Assembly (NCBI GenBank): GCA_013152695.1
Contig: JAADFV010000112.1
Location: forward strand, 6,373-13,434
Source: Chloroflexota bacterium
GTDB taxonomy: Bacteria; Chloroflexota; Anaerolineae; J102
DNA: 7,062 nucleotides
Reading direction: 5' to 3'
Part shown: in pieces, positions 1-6,405 of the stretch
Position numbering within the stretch: position 1 is the stretch's first letter
How the letters are laid out: each line of letters begins with the position of its first letter
The notes under the pieces: generated by a model
What the model was told of the DNA's origin: nothing
The model's input: only the letters and a program-made list of their open reading frames with translations
The model's database searches: none
Position numbers and translations under genes: made by a program

Positions 1-1
1 G

Positions 2-778
2 TACACCCCTACCCCTACTGCGACCCTGACCCCCACACCTACTCTCACGCCTACACCCATCTTTTACACAGCAAAAACAGGGGACACATTCTTCGATATT
101 GCTGCTCGCTACGGCCTGACTCTCGAGTCGCTCCTTACGGCAAACAAATTAAATGAGAACGATTTTTTGCAGGTCAATCAGGTCCTATTCATTCCCCGTC
201 CTACCCCCACACCTGCCGGCACCCCCGCACCCACGGCTACTCCCCGTGCTGGAGCCATCAACTATCGCATCCAACGGGGAGATACCTTAGAAGCGATTGC
301 AATTCGCTTTCAGGTGGATGTAGAGGCAATTCGAGAACGCAACAAAATCGAAAATCCCGACCAACTTACACCGGGTGACGTTCTCATCATCCCCCTTGGC
401 CCCGAGACCTCAGAGACAGGGATAGCCACGGCGACGCCCACGCCCGCCTTTATTCTCTCTCCCAAGATCATTGCTCCCCCCGATCATGCCGAATTTCAGG
501 GGGACGATGCGCCCTTGTTGCGCTGGGTCTCCGAGGGGCTCCTTCCTGAGGACATTTGGTATGAAGTCCAGCTTGATTACGTAGACACTCATATCCAGGA
601 CCCTCCCCCCATCCTCACAAAAGCGACAAGCGTGCGCTTAGATAGTGCTCTTCACCCACCACAGGAACTCAATTCGACAGAAATTATCTGGTGGGTACAA
701 CTTGTGCGCGAAAATCCCGATGGCGCCATCATACCCACCAGTCCTAAAAGTCAGGTACGCACTTTTGTCTGGCATTGA
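2..778 (+). CDS. Exported LysM-repeat protein, 5' partial
   Basis: The frame is open from nt 2 to a TGA at 776-778 and runs off the left edge, giving 258 visible residues. A TTG at 167 is internal and not the start. Two LysM modules are visible, at about residues 21-65 (FYTAKTGDTFFDIAARYGL, ending in VLFIP) and 87-131 (YRIQRGDTLEAIAIRF, ending in VLIIP). They are flanked by Thr-Pro-rich linkers at residues 1-20, 66-84 and 142-149. The last 100 residues, from about IIAPPDHAEF, form a separate domain with spaced Trp and Tyr residues that resembles a fibronectin-III or other beta-sandwich fold; that assignment is a guess. LysM domains bind peptidoglycan or related N-acetylglucosamine polymers, so the protein probably acts at the cell surface. 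The signal peptide or anchor must lie upstream and is not seen. The gene converges on the minus-strand HIT gene, 98 bp away. Confidence 0.9.
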   Translation, partial: YTPTPTATLTPTPTLTPTPIFYTAKTGDTFFDIAARYGLTLESLLTANKLNENDFLQVNQVLFIPRPTPTPAGTPAPTATPRAGAINYRIQRGDTLEAIAIRFQVDVEAIRERNKIENPDQLTPGDVLIIPLGPETSETGIATATPTPAFILSPKIIAPPDHAEFQGDDAPLLRWVSEGLLPEDIWYEVQLDYVDTHIQDPPPILTKATSVRLDSALHPPQELNSTEIIWWVQLVRENPDGAIIPTSPKSQVRTFVWH

Positions 779-876
779 TAAGATTGGAACTGTCTTCGCC
801 ACGCCAAAGACTTAGGCAACCGCTTGAAAGAGGCTGATGCTTTTATTGTTCCCCAAATTAGCAGCAGTCAATATTT

Positions 877-1233
877 TTAATGTTGGGGCAAAGGCACCAT
901 GCGGCCAAGAGGACGTCCTCCTACCAGGTGCAGATGCAAATGGGGTACTACCAGATTTGCATCAGGTCCATAATTGATGATAAGGCGATAGCCTGATTCG
1001 GCGATCCCCTCCATTTCTGCCACTTGATTGGCTGTTTGGAACATTTCGATGAGAATATTGTCATCAAACGCAGCCCAATCGCGGATATGCTCGATGTGAC
1101 GGTTGGGGACAATGAGGATATGCGTGGGAGCCACAGGATTGATATCGCGAAATGCTGTCACATTAGGGCTATTGTAGACAACTTCTGCTGGAATTTCACC
1201 GGCAATGATTTTACAAAAAATGCAATCTGTCAT
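877..1233 (-). CDS. HIT-family (HinT-like) nucleotide hydrolase
   Basis: This 118-residue protein has the usual length of a bacterial HinT/PKCI-type protein. The histidine-triad motif is at residues 98-102 (H-L-H-L-H, within VVPHLHLHLVGG). The N terminus has the family's CxxC pair (C4, C7, in CIFCKIIAGEIP), followed by DINPVAPTHILIVP. Such proteins hydrolyse nucleoside phosphoramidates or aminoacyl-adenylates in the cytoplasm; the true substrate cannot be read from sequence. The ATG is preceded by AGAGGT with a 7-nt gap, and this Shine-Dalgarno overlaps the TAG of udk, so translation is probably coupled. It is the last gene of the membrane protein-udk-HIT unit. No convincing terminator is visible in the 98 bp after it. 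Confidence 0.93.
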   Translation of the reverse strand: MTDCIFCKIIAGEIPAEVVYNSPNVTAFRDINPVAPTHILIVPNRHIEHIRDWAAFDDNILIEMFQTANQVAEMEGIAESGYRLIINYGPDANLVVPHLHLHLVGGRPLGRMVPLPQH

Positions 1234-1244
1234 GGTTCATACCT

Positions 1245-1907
1245 CTATTGGGGGGTGGATGATGTTTGTGAAAAGGCGTGATGGGCGCTGAGAAGGCTTT
1301 CGATACGACCGATAACCATTTCGAGAGCAACATCGTTATAGCCCCCTTCCGGAATCACTACATCAGCATAGCGTTTGGCCGGTTCCACAAATTTCAGGTG
1401 CATGGGGCGCACCGTGGTCTGGTACTGCTCGACCACCGATTCTACTGTACGGCCGCGTTCGTTGATATCGCGTAAAAGGCGCCGAATAAAACGGATATCA
1501 GAGTCAGTATCGACATAGATTTTGATATCCATGAGGTCCCGGAGGGCTTTATCGGTGAAAACGAGAATGCCTTCGACCAGGATCACAGGGCTGGGATTGA
1601 CGTGACGTGTTTGCTCGCTGCGAGTATGTGTTTTGAAATTATAGATCGGAACGTCGACAGCGTGGCCCTCTAGCAATTGCTGGATATGGCTGATCAACAG
1701 CTCATTGTCCAGGGCATGAGGATGGTCGAAGTTGAGGTGAGCACGGGCACTGGGAGGAAGATGGGATGCATCCTTGTAGTAGGCGTCATGGGGCAAATAG
1801 GCAATACGATCCCACCCCACCCGGTCAAGAATGCGATTGACGACGGTTGTCTTGCCGGAACCACTGCCGCCGGCAATACCGACAACCACTGGAGTATACT
1901 CATTCAT
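1245..1907 (-). CDS. udk: Uridine kinase
   Basis: The product is 220 residues, slightly longer than the typical 205-215. It phosphorylates uridine or cytidine with a nucleoside triphosphate to give UMP or CMP in pyrimidine salvage, in the cytoplasm. The Walker A loop is at residues 13-20 (GGSGSGKT). D41 lies in HDAYYKD, the family's substrate-binding and catalytic region. NFDHPHALD (59-67), the THTRSEQT segment (93-100, usually after a YDF-like motif, here YNF), VEGILVF (111-117) and the arginine-rich lid DIRFIRRLLRDINERGR (137-153) all fit Udk. The last 12 residues (HAFSQTSSTPQ) look like an unstructured tail. The ATG is 5 nt after the upstream membrane gene's stop, with AAGGAG 8 nt before it. 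Confidence 0.95.
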   Translation of the reverse strand: MNEYTPVVVGIAGGSGSGKTTVVNRILDRVGWDRIAYLPHDAYYKDASHLPPSARAHLNFDHPHALDNELLISHIQQLLEGHAVDVPIYNFKTHTRSEQTRHVNPSPVILVEGILVFTDKALRDLMDIKIYVDTDSDIRFIRRLLRDINERGRTVESVVEQYQTTVRPMHLKFVEPAKRYADVVIPEGGYNDVALEMVIGRIESLLSAHHAFSQTSSTPQ

Positions 1908-1912
1908 GCTCT

Positions 1913-3187
1913 TTACTCCTTGAAGTGAAAAGCGAGGGCACTTATTTCCTCGAGGGAGGGATGGGCCCAGTACTGGCCTTGCCAGCGTATGGTTGCCCCC
2001 GCCTTATTGGCGAGAATGCCCACACGTACGTAAGGCCAACGCCAGCGTGCGTACAGCCCAAGCAACAAGAAGAGAAGGGCCGGTGCCCAGAGCCAGCTCC
2101 CTGTGCGCCGGCGTACACTGAGGACACTGGCATAGGTCAGGTGGATGTTCAGGGTCAGGTCTTGCCATGTGAGTATCTCATCCTGAGCAATCTCTGTCGT
2201 CAAGATCGGCGTGTTTTGCGCATCACGCAATTGGACTTGAAAACGACCATCTTCCTGGGCGACTGCCACCAAGACTAGATTCTTGTCAGGAATAGCGAGG
2301 GCGCGCTCGCTGCGCGCCTGGGGAAATTGCAAAATCAGGGTCTTTTCCACCTGCCCTTCATCACTGAGGGATTGTAAGAAAAGGGGTTGATCGCCAACGA
2401 ATGCCTGGATTTGTAAAGAGGGAATTCTTTGTTCTACACGCAGGCGGTAACCACCGGCACTCAAACTGCCCGCTGAGAGCGAGAGAGTCTGTTTGGGGTT
2501 GCAACAAAAGGTCAGTGTTTCGCCCTTGGCATCCAGTTGTAGGGTCTGTTTGTCGTAAGGGGCAAGGGTGAGGGTTTGGGAAGGGATCAAAGTCAACTCA
2601 TCCCATTGCCACCCTGTCCGCAATTGCCAAACCAGCATAAGCAACAACAACAGCAAACCCAGCTCGATCAGGATTTGTAAGCCCACCCGTTCGTGATGAC
2701 AGTCGCCAATCCAGGTTTGTTCTTGCGCATCTTCATTTATTTCGATATCTTCACGTTGGCAAGGCTCACCGAGGCGAATGGCATTTTTTTCAGGTGTGGA
2801 GGCGGCTATTTCTTTATCGATTATGCGGGTAAACGGTAACCAGGTAAGTGGCGGCGCCAAATCACGAACCCTCCAGGCCAGATATCCGCGTAGAACGAGC
2901 CGTAAGACCAACACGAAGGCAAATAAGGCCACCAGCCCGTACACCCACGACTGATGGGCCAAATCAAAGAGTCCCAATACCTGTGCGATCTGTCCTCCTG
3001 GCACCTTTCCTGCTGTTTTTTCAAGCCACTCTGCGCTGGCCAGGGCATTTCCCACCAAGGGCGTCGGCAACTGTGGCAAGTAGAACTGACCAAACCATAC
3101 CAAACCACTCCCTAATGCTAATGGCGCGATGAGCCAGGGGGAACTCATCCCGCGCCACAGCCGGGTTAGGGGGGGTGAAAGCTGCAT
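1913..3187 (-). CDS. Multi-pass membrane protein, distantly ResB-like (cytochrome c assembly family?)
   Basis: With the ATG at 3187 the product has 424 residues. An in-frame TTG at 3229 would add 14 (KKYTLLLLLVIPP follows the start), but that codon lies in the T-tract of the tRNA terminator; neither start has a clear Shine-Dalgarno. Counting from the ATG, hydrophobic segments are at about 16-36, 80-102, 170-189 and 363-381. A large, mostly beta-predicted polar domain lies between segments 3 and 4, and about 45 residues follow segment 4. The layout and the segment GLFDLAHQSWVYGLVALFA recall ResB/Ccs1, where a similar GL-D-hSWWF stretch opens a helix. ResB works with ResC/CcsA to deliver haem to apocytochromes c outside the membrane. 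No CxxCH motif is present and no ccs partner is nearby, so ResB is only a working hypothesis. It is the first gene of the unit with udk and HIT. Confidence 0.6.
   Translation of the reverse strand: MQLSPPLTRLWRGMSSPWLIAPLALGSGLVWFGQFYLPQLPTPLVGNALASAEWLEKTAGKVPGGQIAQVLGLFDLAHQSWVYGLVALFAFVLVLRLVLRGYLAWRVRDLAPPLTWLPFTRIIDKEIAASTPEKNAIRLGEPCQREDIEINEDAQEQTWIGDCHHERVGLQILIELGLLLLLLMLVWQLRTGWQWDELTLIPSQTLTLAPYDKQTLQLDAKGETLTFCCNPKQTLSLSAGSLSAGGYRLRVEQRIPSLQIQAFVGDQPLFLQSLSDEGQVEKTLILQFPQARSERALAIPDKNLVLVAVAQEDGRFQVQLRDAQNTPILTTEIAQDEILTWQDLTLNIHLTYASVLSVRRRTGSWLWAPALLFLLLGLYARWRWPYVRVGILANKAGATIRWQGQYWAHPSLEEISALAFHFKE
1916..1921 (-). promoter_or_regulatory. Ribosome binding site of udk inside the upstream gene
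   Basis: AAGGAG forms the last two codons (Lys-Glu) of the upstream membrane protein, directly before its TAA, and lies 8 nt from the udk ATG. This arrangement supports the udk start and suggests that ribosomes finishing the membrane gene help start udk. Confidence 0.75.
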
Positions 3188-3227
3188 AGGAGGAATTACG
3201 AGAAGCAGAAGAAGCGTGTATTTTTTC

Positions 3228-3256
3228 AAAAAAACCCCAACCGCAGGGCTGGGGTT
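3228..3256 (-). terminator. Rho-independent terminator of tRNA-Thr
   Basis: On the minus strand, AACCCCAGCC, a CTGC loop and GGTTGGGGTT form a 10-bp stem (one G-T pair) that runs into a T-tract of seven. It begins 7 nt after the tRNA 3' end, which fits release of the tRNA precursor. The tract also covers the possible TTG start of the following membrane gene. Confidence 0.9.
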
Positions 3257-3263
3257 GAGACAG

Positions 3264-3336
3264 AGCCACCCATCGGATTTGAACCGATGACCGACGCATT
3301 ACGAATGCGTTGCTCTACCGACTGAGCTAGGGTGGC
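3264..3336 (-). tRNA. tRNA-Thr (anticodon CGU)
   Basis: The 73-nt cloverleaf is complete. The acceptor stem is GCCACCC/GGGTGGC, the D arm GCTC/GAGC, and the anticodon stem ACGCA/TGCGT closes the loop TTCGTAA, so the anticodon is CGT, reading ACG. The variable loop is CGGTC and the T arm ATCGG/CCGAT has loop TTCAAAT. The anticodon arm is nearly that of E. coli tRNA-Thr(CGU). The discriminator is U73, and CCA is not encoded (CTG follows), so a CCA-adding enzyme is needed. It has its own promoter and terminator, making it an independent unit between ruvA and the membrane gene. Confidence 0.97.
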
Positions 3337-3352
3337 AAAAATAGGCAGCTAA

Positions 3353-3381
3353 ATTATAGCAAGAATGGACGAGGGAAGCAA
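3353..3381 (-). promoter_or_regulatory. Promoter of tRNA-Thr
   Basis: On the minus strand, TTGCTT (3381-3376), a 17-nt spacer and a perfect TATAAT (3358-3353) with an extended TGC lie just upstream. Initiation near 3346 would give a leader of about 10 nt before the tRNA. The site lies between ruvA's stop and the tRNA. Confidence 0.8.
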
Positions 3382-3404
3382 AGTTGGAGGAAGAAAACGT
3401 CGAT

Positions 3405-3983
3405 TCAAGGAGACATTTGGGCGAGGGCGGCCCTCAATCTCTCCTCCACACTGGTTAACTCTTTCGGCAGATTTTGAATGGCGCGTTGCGCTTCTACGAC
3501 ACTGTAACCAAGGCTTGTCAAGGCATCGATGACTTCGCTATCGATATCACTAAAGCTTGCCTCGCGCCATTGTTCCATCTCTGTGGGAGCAAATTTGTCT
3601 TTGAGTTGAAAGAGGATTTTTCGCGCGCTTTTGGCGCCAATGCCGGGCACCCGTGTCAAAAGCCCTGGCTCATCATTGACAATGGCCAAACGGATCGTAT
3701 CGGGGGCAAGGGTACTGATGATGCTGAGAGCCAGGCGAGGGCCAACACCGCTCACGCCGATTAATAGTTCGAATAAATGCAATTCTTCGGCAGAAGGAAA
3801 GCCAAACAGAGTCATTTCCTGTTCCCGCACATGAAAATGCGTATACAACAAGATACTCTGATCCAGGCGAAGTTCCGCGAGATGGGTTACCGGCACAAAT
3901 ACTTTGATTCCCCAGGCACCGACATCGACAATAACAGCATCTTCCAAAAGCTCTTCGATGCGTCCGCGTATACGGCTGATCAT
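3405..3983 (-). CDS. ruvA: Holliday junction branch migration protein RuvA
   Basis: This 192-residue protein has normal RuvA length. The N-terminal OB fold spans about residues 1-62 (MISRIRGRIEE..., ending TLFGFPS). Tandem helix-hairpin-helix motifs are at about 74-90 (GVSGVGPRLALSII) and 110-125 (RVPGIGAKSARKIL). The C-terminal RuvB-binding domain is at about 147-192 (SEVIDALTSLGYSVVEAQRAI). RuvA tetramers hold the four-way junction in a square-planar form and load RuvB rings that drive branch migration. The ATG overlaps the TGA of the response regulator by 4 nt (ATGA), so the two genes are probably translationally coupled. The usual partner ruvB does not follow; a tRNA gene does. Confidence 0.97.
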   Translation of the reverse strand: MISRIRGRIEELLEDAVIVDVGAWGIKVFVPVTHLAELRLDQSILLYTHFHVREQEMTLFGFPSAEELHLFELLIGVSGVGPRLALSIISTLAPDTIRLAIVNDEPGLLTRVPGIGAKSARKILFQLKDKFAPTEMEQWREASFSDIDSEVIDALTSLGYSVVEAQRAIQNLPKELTSVEERLRAALAQMSP

Positions 3984-4708
3984 CTTGCTCTTTGGTTTTC
4001 AGGAATTTGAAAACGGTAGCCCATCCCTCGCACAGTAATGATGTATTGGGGATGAGAGGGGTCCTCTTCGATTTTCTCTCTCAAACGACGCACACCCACT
4101 TCCACTAAATTGGTAGAACCTTCGAATTCATAGCCCCATACCTCTTCGAATAAGCGCTGTTTACTGATGGTTTCATTGTCGTGGGCCATAAAGTAGTGGA
4201 GGAGCTTGAATTCGATGGGGGTTACTTCGATGATTTTGCCCCCAACTATCACCTGCCGTGTTTCTGTATCCAACTGGATTCCCCCCATACGGATGATCTG
4301 GGTCGATAATTCTTCTTCTTTCATCCAACGGATACGGCGTAAGATGGCTTCGATACGCGCTGCAACTTCTCGAAAAGTGAAGGGTTTGGTGATGTAGTCA
4401 TCTGCCCCCAAATGAAATCCCCGCACAATATCATCGGCTGCACCGAGAGCGGTCAACATGACTACAGGTACATCCGATTCGCGACGAATCTCTTCGAGAA
4501 CAGAAAAGCCATCTTTTTTTGGCATCATGATGTCAAGGATAACCAGATCAAAGGGGCCTTCGTTACGAAATCTTTCCAGGGCTTCTTGCCCATCTTCAGC
4601 CGGAATGACTTCATAACGCTTGTTTTTAAGGCTCAGTTCCACGAGATTTCGCAGAGGAGCTTCATCTTCGGCAATCAAAATACGGGATGGTCGGGGAGTG
4701 TCAGCCAT
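3980..4708 (-). CDS. OmpR/PhoB-family two-component response regulator
   Basis: From the ATG at 4708 the product has 242 residues. The frame stays open 31 codons further to a TTG, but that stretch (LGYPFSFCYFTSS...) is not receiver-like. The receiver domain is at about 8-123, with E14/D15, phosphoacceptor D59 (DLVILDIMMP), T86 and K108 (ITKPF), all the residues needed for phosphorylation. The winged-helix DNA-binding domain is at about 138-236 (TPIEFKLLHYF, VWGYEFEGSTN, EVGVRRLREKIEEDP, YIITVRGMGYRF). A phosphorylated dimer would bind tandem DNA sites. No sensor histidine kinase is in the window, so its partner and target genes are unknown. It sits between ruvC (132 nt upstream) and ruvA (4-nt overlap). 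A weak Shine-Dalgarno (AGG, 7 nt from ATG) precedes it. Confidence 0.95.
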   Translation of the reverse strand: MADTPRPSRILIAEDEAPLRNLVELSLKNKRYEVIPAEDGQEALERFRNEGPFDLVILDIMMPKKDGFSVLEEIRRESDVPVVMLTALGAADDIVRGFHLGADDYITKPFTFREVAARIEAILRRIRWMKEEELSTQIIRMGGIQLDTETRQVIVGGKIIEVTPIEFKLLHYFMAHDNETISKQRLFEEVWGYEFEGSTNLVEVGVRRLREKIEEDPSHPQYIITVRGMGYRFQIPENQRAR

Positions 4709-4793
4709 GAGTTTGCCTGAGAAAAAGAAAATCAGTGATGGTAAGGGTGGTAGAAACGAAGAACTCGTAAAATAACAAAAGGAGAAGGGATAA

Positions 4794-4833
4794 CCAAGCA
4801 AATGGTGGGGGAAATTGCCTTGTTTGTGCTTGG
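4794..4833 (-). repeat. Inverted repeat between ruvC and the response regulator
   Basis: CCAAGCA and TGCTTGG (7 bp perfect, spacer 26 nt) lie just after the ruvC stop. GAT/ATC flanks could extend the stem past a 2-nt bulge. A pyrimidine-rich stretch with TTTTGTTATTTT follows on the minus strand. It may be a weak terminator or a processing hairpin for the yebC-ruvC message, or a regulator site. The rest of this 132-nt gap shows no strong promoter; TTGGTT-N16-TTATTT is the best weak candidate. Confidence 0.35.
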
Positions 4834-4840
4834 ATCGTGA

Positions 4841-5350
4841 TCAGTGTTGTTCTGAAAGTTGCATGAATCGTGCCGAATGGTAATGGCAGATAGCAACGGC
4901 TAGGGCATCGGCCGCATCATCGGGCTGGGGAATAGCATCCAGGCCGAGTAATAACCTTACCATTTCTTGAATCTGCTGCTTATCGGCGCTACCATAGCCG
5001 GTAACGGCTTGTTTAACCTGAGCGGGTTTGTATTGAGAAAAAGGTATCGCGTTTTGGGCGATGGCTAAGAGGACAACGCCACGCGCATGACCAACACTGA
5101 GGGCAGTTCGGGCATTTTTCGAGAAAAATAATTCTTCGACAGCAACAGCCTTGGGCTGGTATTGCTGAATCAAGGCGTTGATGGCTTCGTAGATGGCAAT
5201 AAGACGGATGTGTAAAGGATCAGAAGAGGGTGTACGAATAACACCGTAATCAAGCACGGCCAGACCACCTGCATTATCGCCACGAACGAGACCAAAACCG
5301 GTAATGGCCGTGCCGGGGTCGATACCCAAGATAGGTGCCGCCAGGCTCAT
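4841..5350 (-). CDS. ruvC: Holliday junction resolvase RuvC
   Basis: This 169-residue protein matches RuvC in length and layout. The RNase H-like catalytic acidic residues are all present: D11 (LGIDPGTAITG), E72 (VEELFF), and D145/D148 (PDDAADALAVAI). The segment FFSKNARTALSVGHARG (75-91) is the family's substrate-contact region, and Y119-K124 (TGYGSADK) is also typical. RuvC cuts two opposing strands of a Holliday junction after RuvAB migration. The ATG overlaps the yebC stop by 4 nt (ATGA), consistent with coupled translation. The yebC-ruvC pairing is common in bacteria, but here ruvA follows only after a response regulator, and ruvB is absent. Confidence 0.97.
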   Translation of the reverse strand: MSLAAPILGIDPGTAITGFGLVRGDNAGGLAVLDYGVIRTPSSDPLHIRLIAIYEAINALIQQYQPKAVAVEELFFSKNARTALSVGHARGVVLLAIAQNAIPFSQYKPAQVKQAVTGYGSADKQQIQEMVRLLLGLDAIPQPDDAADALAVAICHYHSARFMQLSEQH

Positions 5351-6102
5351 GCTGTTTCCAGTTGTGCCATGAGCTCGTCACTAATAGCCAGATTGGAGTG
5401 CACTCGCTGCACATCATCGAGGTCTTCCAGGCTTTCGAGCAGGTTCATGACCTTGATGGCTTCTTGTGGAGGTAGTTCGATTTCGCTTTTCGGAACCATG
5501 GTCAACTCGGCGCTTTCAATGGCGATACCGTTTTCATTCAGGGCATCACGGACTGCGGCGAGGGCAGTAGCTTCGGTGATAATTTCGGCTGTACCATCAT
5601 CATTCCATTCCACATCTTCGGCACCGGCGTCGACGGCGACCAGGAACAATTCTTCTTCGTCCAGACCTTCGGTTTTGACGATGATCTGACCTTTGCGATC
5701 GAATTGCCAGGCGACAGCACCGGCATTTGCCATGCTACCCCCGCCACGGCTGAAGATGTGCCGAATCTCGGCAACACTACGGTTTTTATTATCGGTCAAA
5801 ACTTCGACCATGACGGCAATGCCATGCGGAGCATAGCCTTCATAGATCACTTCTTCAAAATCCCGCCCTGTTTCCAGACCTGCTCCCCGGTTGATCGCCC
5901 GCTGAATATTGTCTTTGGGCATATTGGCGGCACGAGCTTTATCGAGAACAAGACGAAGACGGATATTGGCATCGGGATCGGGACCGCCCTGACGCGCGGC
6001 ACTTTCTATTTCCCTCGCGATTTTTGTAAAGATTTTACCGCGTTTGGCGTCAACCACGGATTTACGGCGCTTGATATTCGCCCATTTGCTGTGACCGGAC
6101 AT
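5347..6102 (-). CDS. yebC: YebC/PmpR-family regulatory protein
   Basis: The product has 251 residues, near the family's usual 240-250. I chose the ATG at 6102 because it gives the universal N terminus MSGHSKWANIKRRKS and is preceded by GGAG with a 5-nt gap. The frame upstream to 6195 is not conserved-looking. Other family signatures are DAKRGKIFTKIAREI (18-32), PKDNIQRAI (62-70), EVIYEGYAPHGIAVMVE (84-100), TDNKNRSVAEIRHIF (103-117) and the acidic C terminus. YebC proteins have been described as DNA-binding regulators (PmpR). Some members have more recently been tied to relief of ribosome stalling at proline-rich stretches, which may matter next to Pro-rich surface proteins like the LysM protein here. 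It is the first gene of the yebC-ruvC unit. Confidence 0.96.
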   Translation of the reverse strand: MSGHSKWANIKRRKSVVDAKRGKIFTKIAREIESAARQGGPDPDANIRLRLVLDKARAANMPKDNIQRAINRGAGLETGRDFEEVIYEGYAPHGIAVMVEVLTDNKNRSVAEIRHIFSRGGGSMANAGAVAWQFDRKGQIIVKTEGLDEEELFLVAVDAGAEDVEWNDDGTAEIITEATALAAVRDALNENGIAIESAELTMVPKSEIELPPQEAIKVMNLLESLEDLDDVQRVHSNLAISDELMAQLETA

Positions 6103-6124
6103 AATCACTCCATAAATATCAGAA

Positions 6125-6148
6125 TTTCGCATAACATTCTGTGCGAAA
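6125..6148. repeat. Inverted repeat in the yebC leader
   Basis: TTTCGCA, a 10-nt spacer and TGCGAAA form a perfect 7-bp dyad about 23 bp before the yebC start, just upstream of its ribosome binding site. It could be an operator bound by a dimer, since the half-sites are 17 bp centre to centre, or an mRNA hairpin affecting yebC-ruvC translation. Confidence 0.5.
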
Positions 6149-6184
6149 ATGGCCAAAATGCCCCGATCAGGGCTTACTTGTGCT

Positions 6185-6214
6185 ATTTTATCCACAGAAA
6201 GTTAAGATAATCAA
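6185..6214 (-). promoter_or_regulatory. Possible second, weaker yebC promoter
   Basis: On the minus strand, TTGATT, an 18-nt spacer and TAAAAT lie about 85 bp before yebC. The match is weaker than the upstream site at 6252-6280, and AT-rich DNA here makes chance matches likely. Confidence 0.3.
6188..6196 (+). promoter_or_regulatory. DnaA-box-like 9-mer
   Basis: TTATCCACA matches the strong DnaA-box consensus exactly. It overlaps the possible second yebC promoter. I see no second box nearby, so this is not an origin. At about 5% by chance for a window this size (both strands), it may be meaningless or may mark regulation of yebC by DnaA. Confidence 0.3.
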
Positions 6215-6251
6215 AATCGAAGGCCGTTCGTGATAATACGAAAGCAAAATG

Positions 6252-6280
6252 ATTATACCATAGCCCCGCCCTTCCCTCAA
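6252..6280 (-). promoter_or_regulatory. Promoter of the yebC-ruvC unit
   Basis: On the minus strand, TTGAGG (6280-6275), a 17-nt spacer and a perfect TATAAT (6257-6252) with extended TGG form a strong vegetative-type promoter. Initiation near 6245 gives a leader of about 140 nt before yebC, holding the dyad at 6125-6148. It diverges from the T-box promoter. Confidence 0.8.
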
Positions 6281-6370
6281 TGCTTCGCGTCATGATGGGG
6301 GCGGTTCGTTTCTCGTGCATAGCAAGCAGTCGCTTTATTTATTGATACAGTGCACCTCTTGGGATTGATT

Positions 6371-6399
6371 TTGACATTATTTTTATAATCTGCTATGCT
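6371..6399 (+). promoter_or_regulatory. Promoter of the T-box leader
   Basis: A perfect TTGACA (6371-6376), 17-nt spacer and TATGCT (6394-6399) with extended TGC give a strong promoter that places the transcript start near 6406, directly before the T-box stem I. The stretch 6281-6370 between the two divergent promoters shows nothing else I can name. Confidence 0.85.
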
Positions 6400-6405
6400 C
6401 CCAGG

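Noticed and set aside
851..888. CCCCAA...TTGGGG inverted repeat near the HIT gene 3' end as a terminator
   Set aside because: The stem is 6 bp with a 26-nt loop, it overlaps the coding end, and no T-tract follows on either strand.
1024..1475. Plus-strand open frames opposite the HIT and udk genes
   Set aside because: The minus strand holds clear HIT and Udk motifs across the same DNA; the plus frames are shadows without family features.
4709..4801. N-terminal extension of the response regulator to a TTG at 4801
   Set aside because: It adds a hydrophobic, low-complexity stretch ahead of a receiver domain that is complete from the ATG at 4708.
6103..6195. 31-codon upstream extension of yebC
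   Set aside because: The family N terminus MSGHSKWANIK begins at 6102 with a well-placed GGAG, and the extension spans the leader dyad.
6188..6196. Replication origin
   Set aside because: There is only one DnaA box, with no cluster, no AT-rich unwinding element and no dnaA or dnaN nearby.
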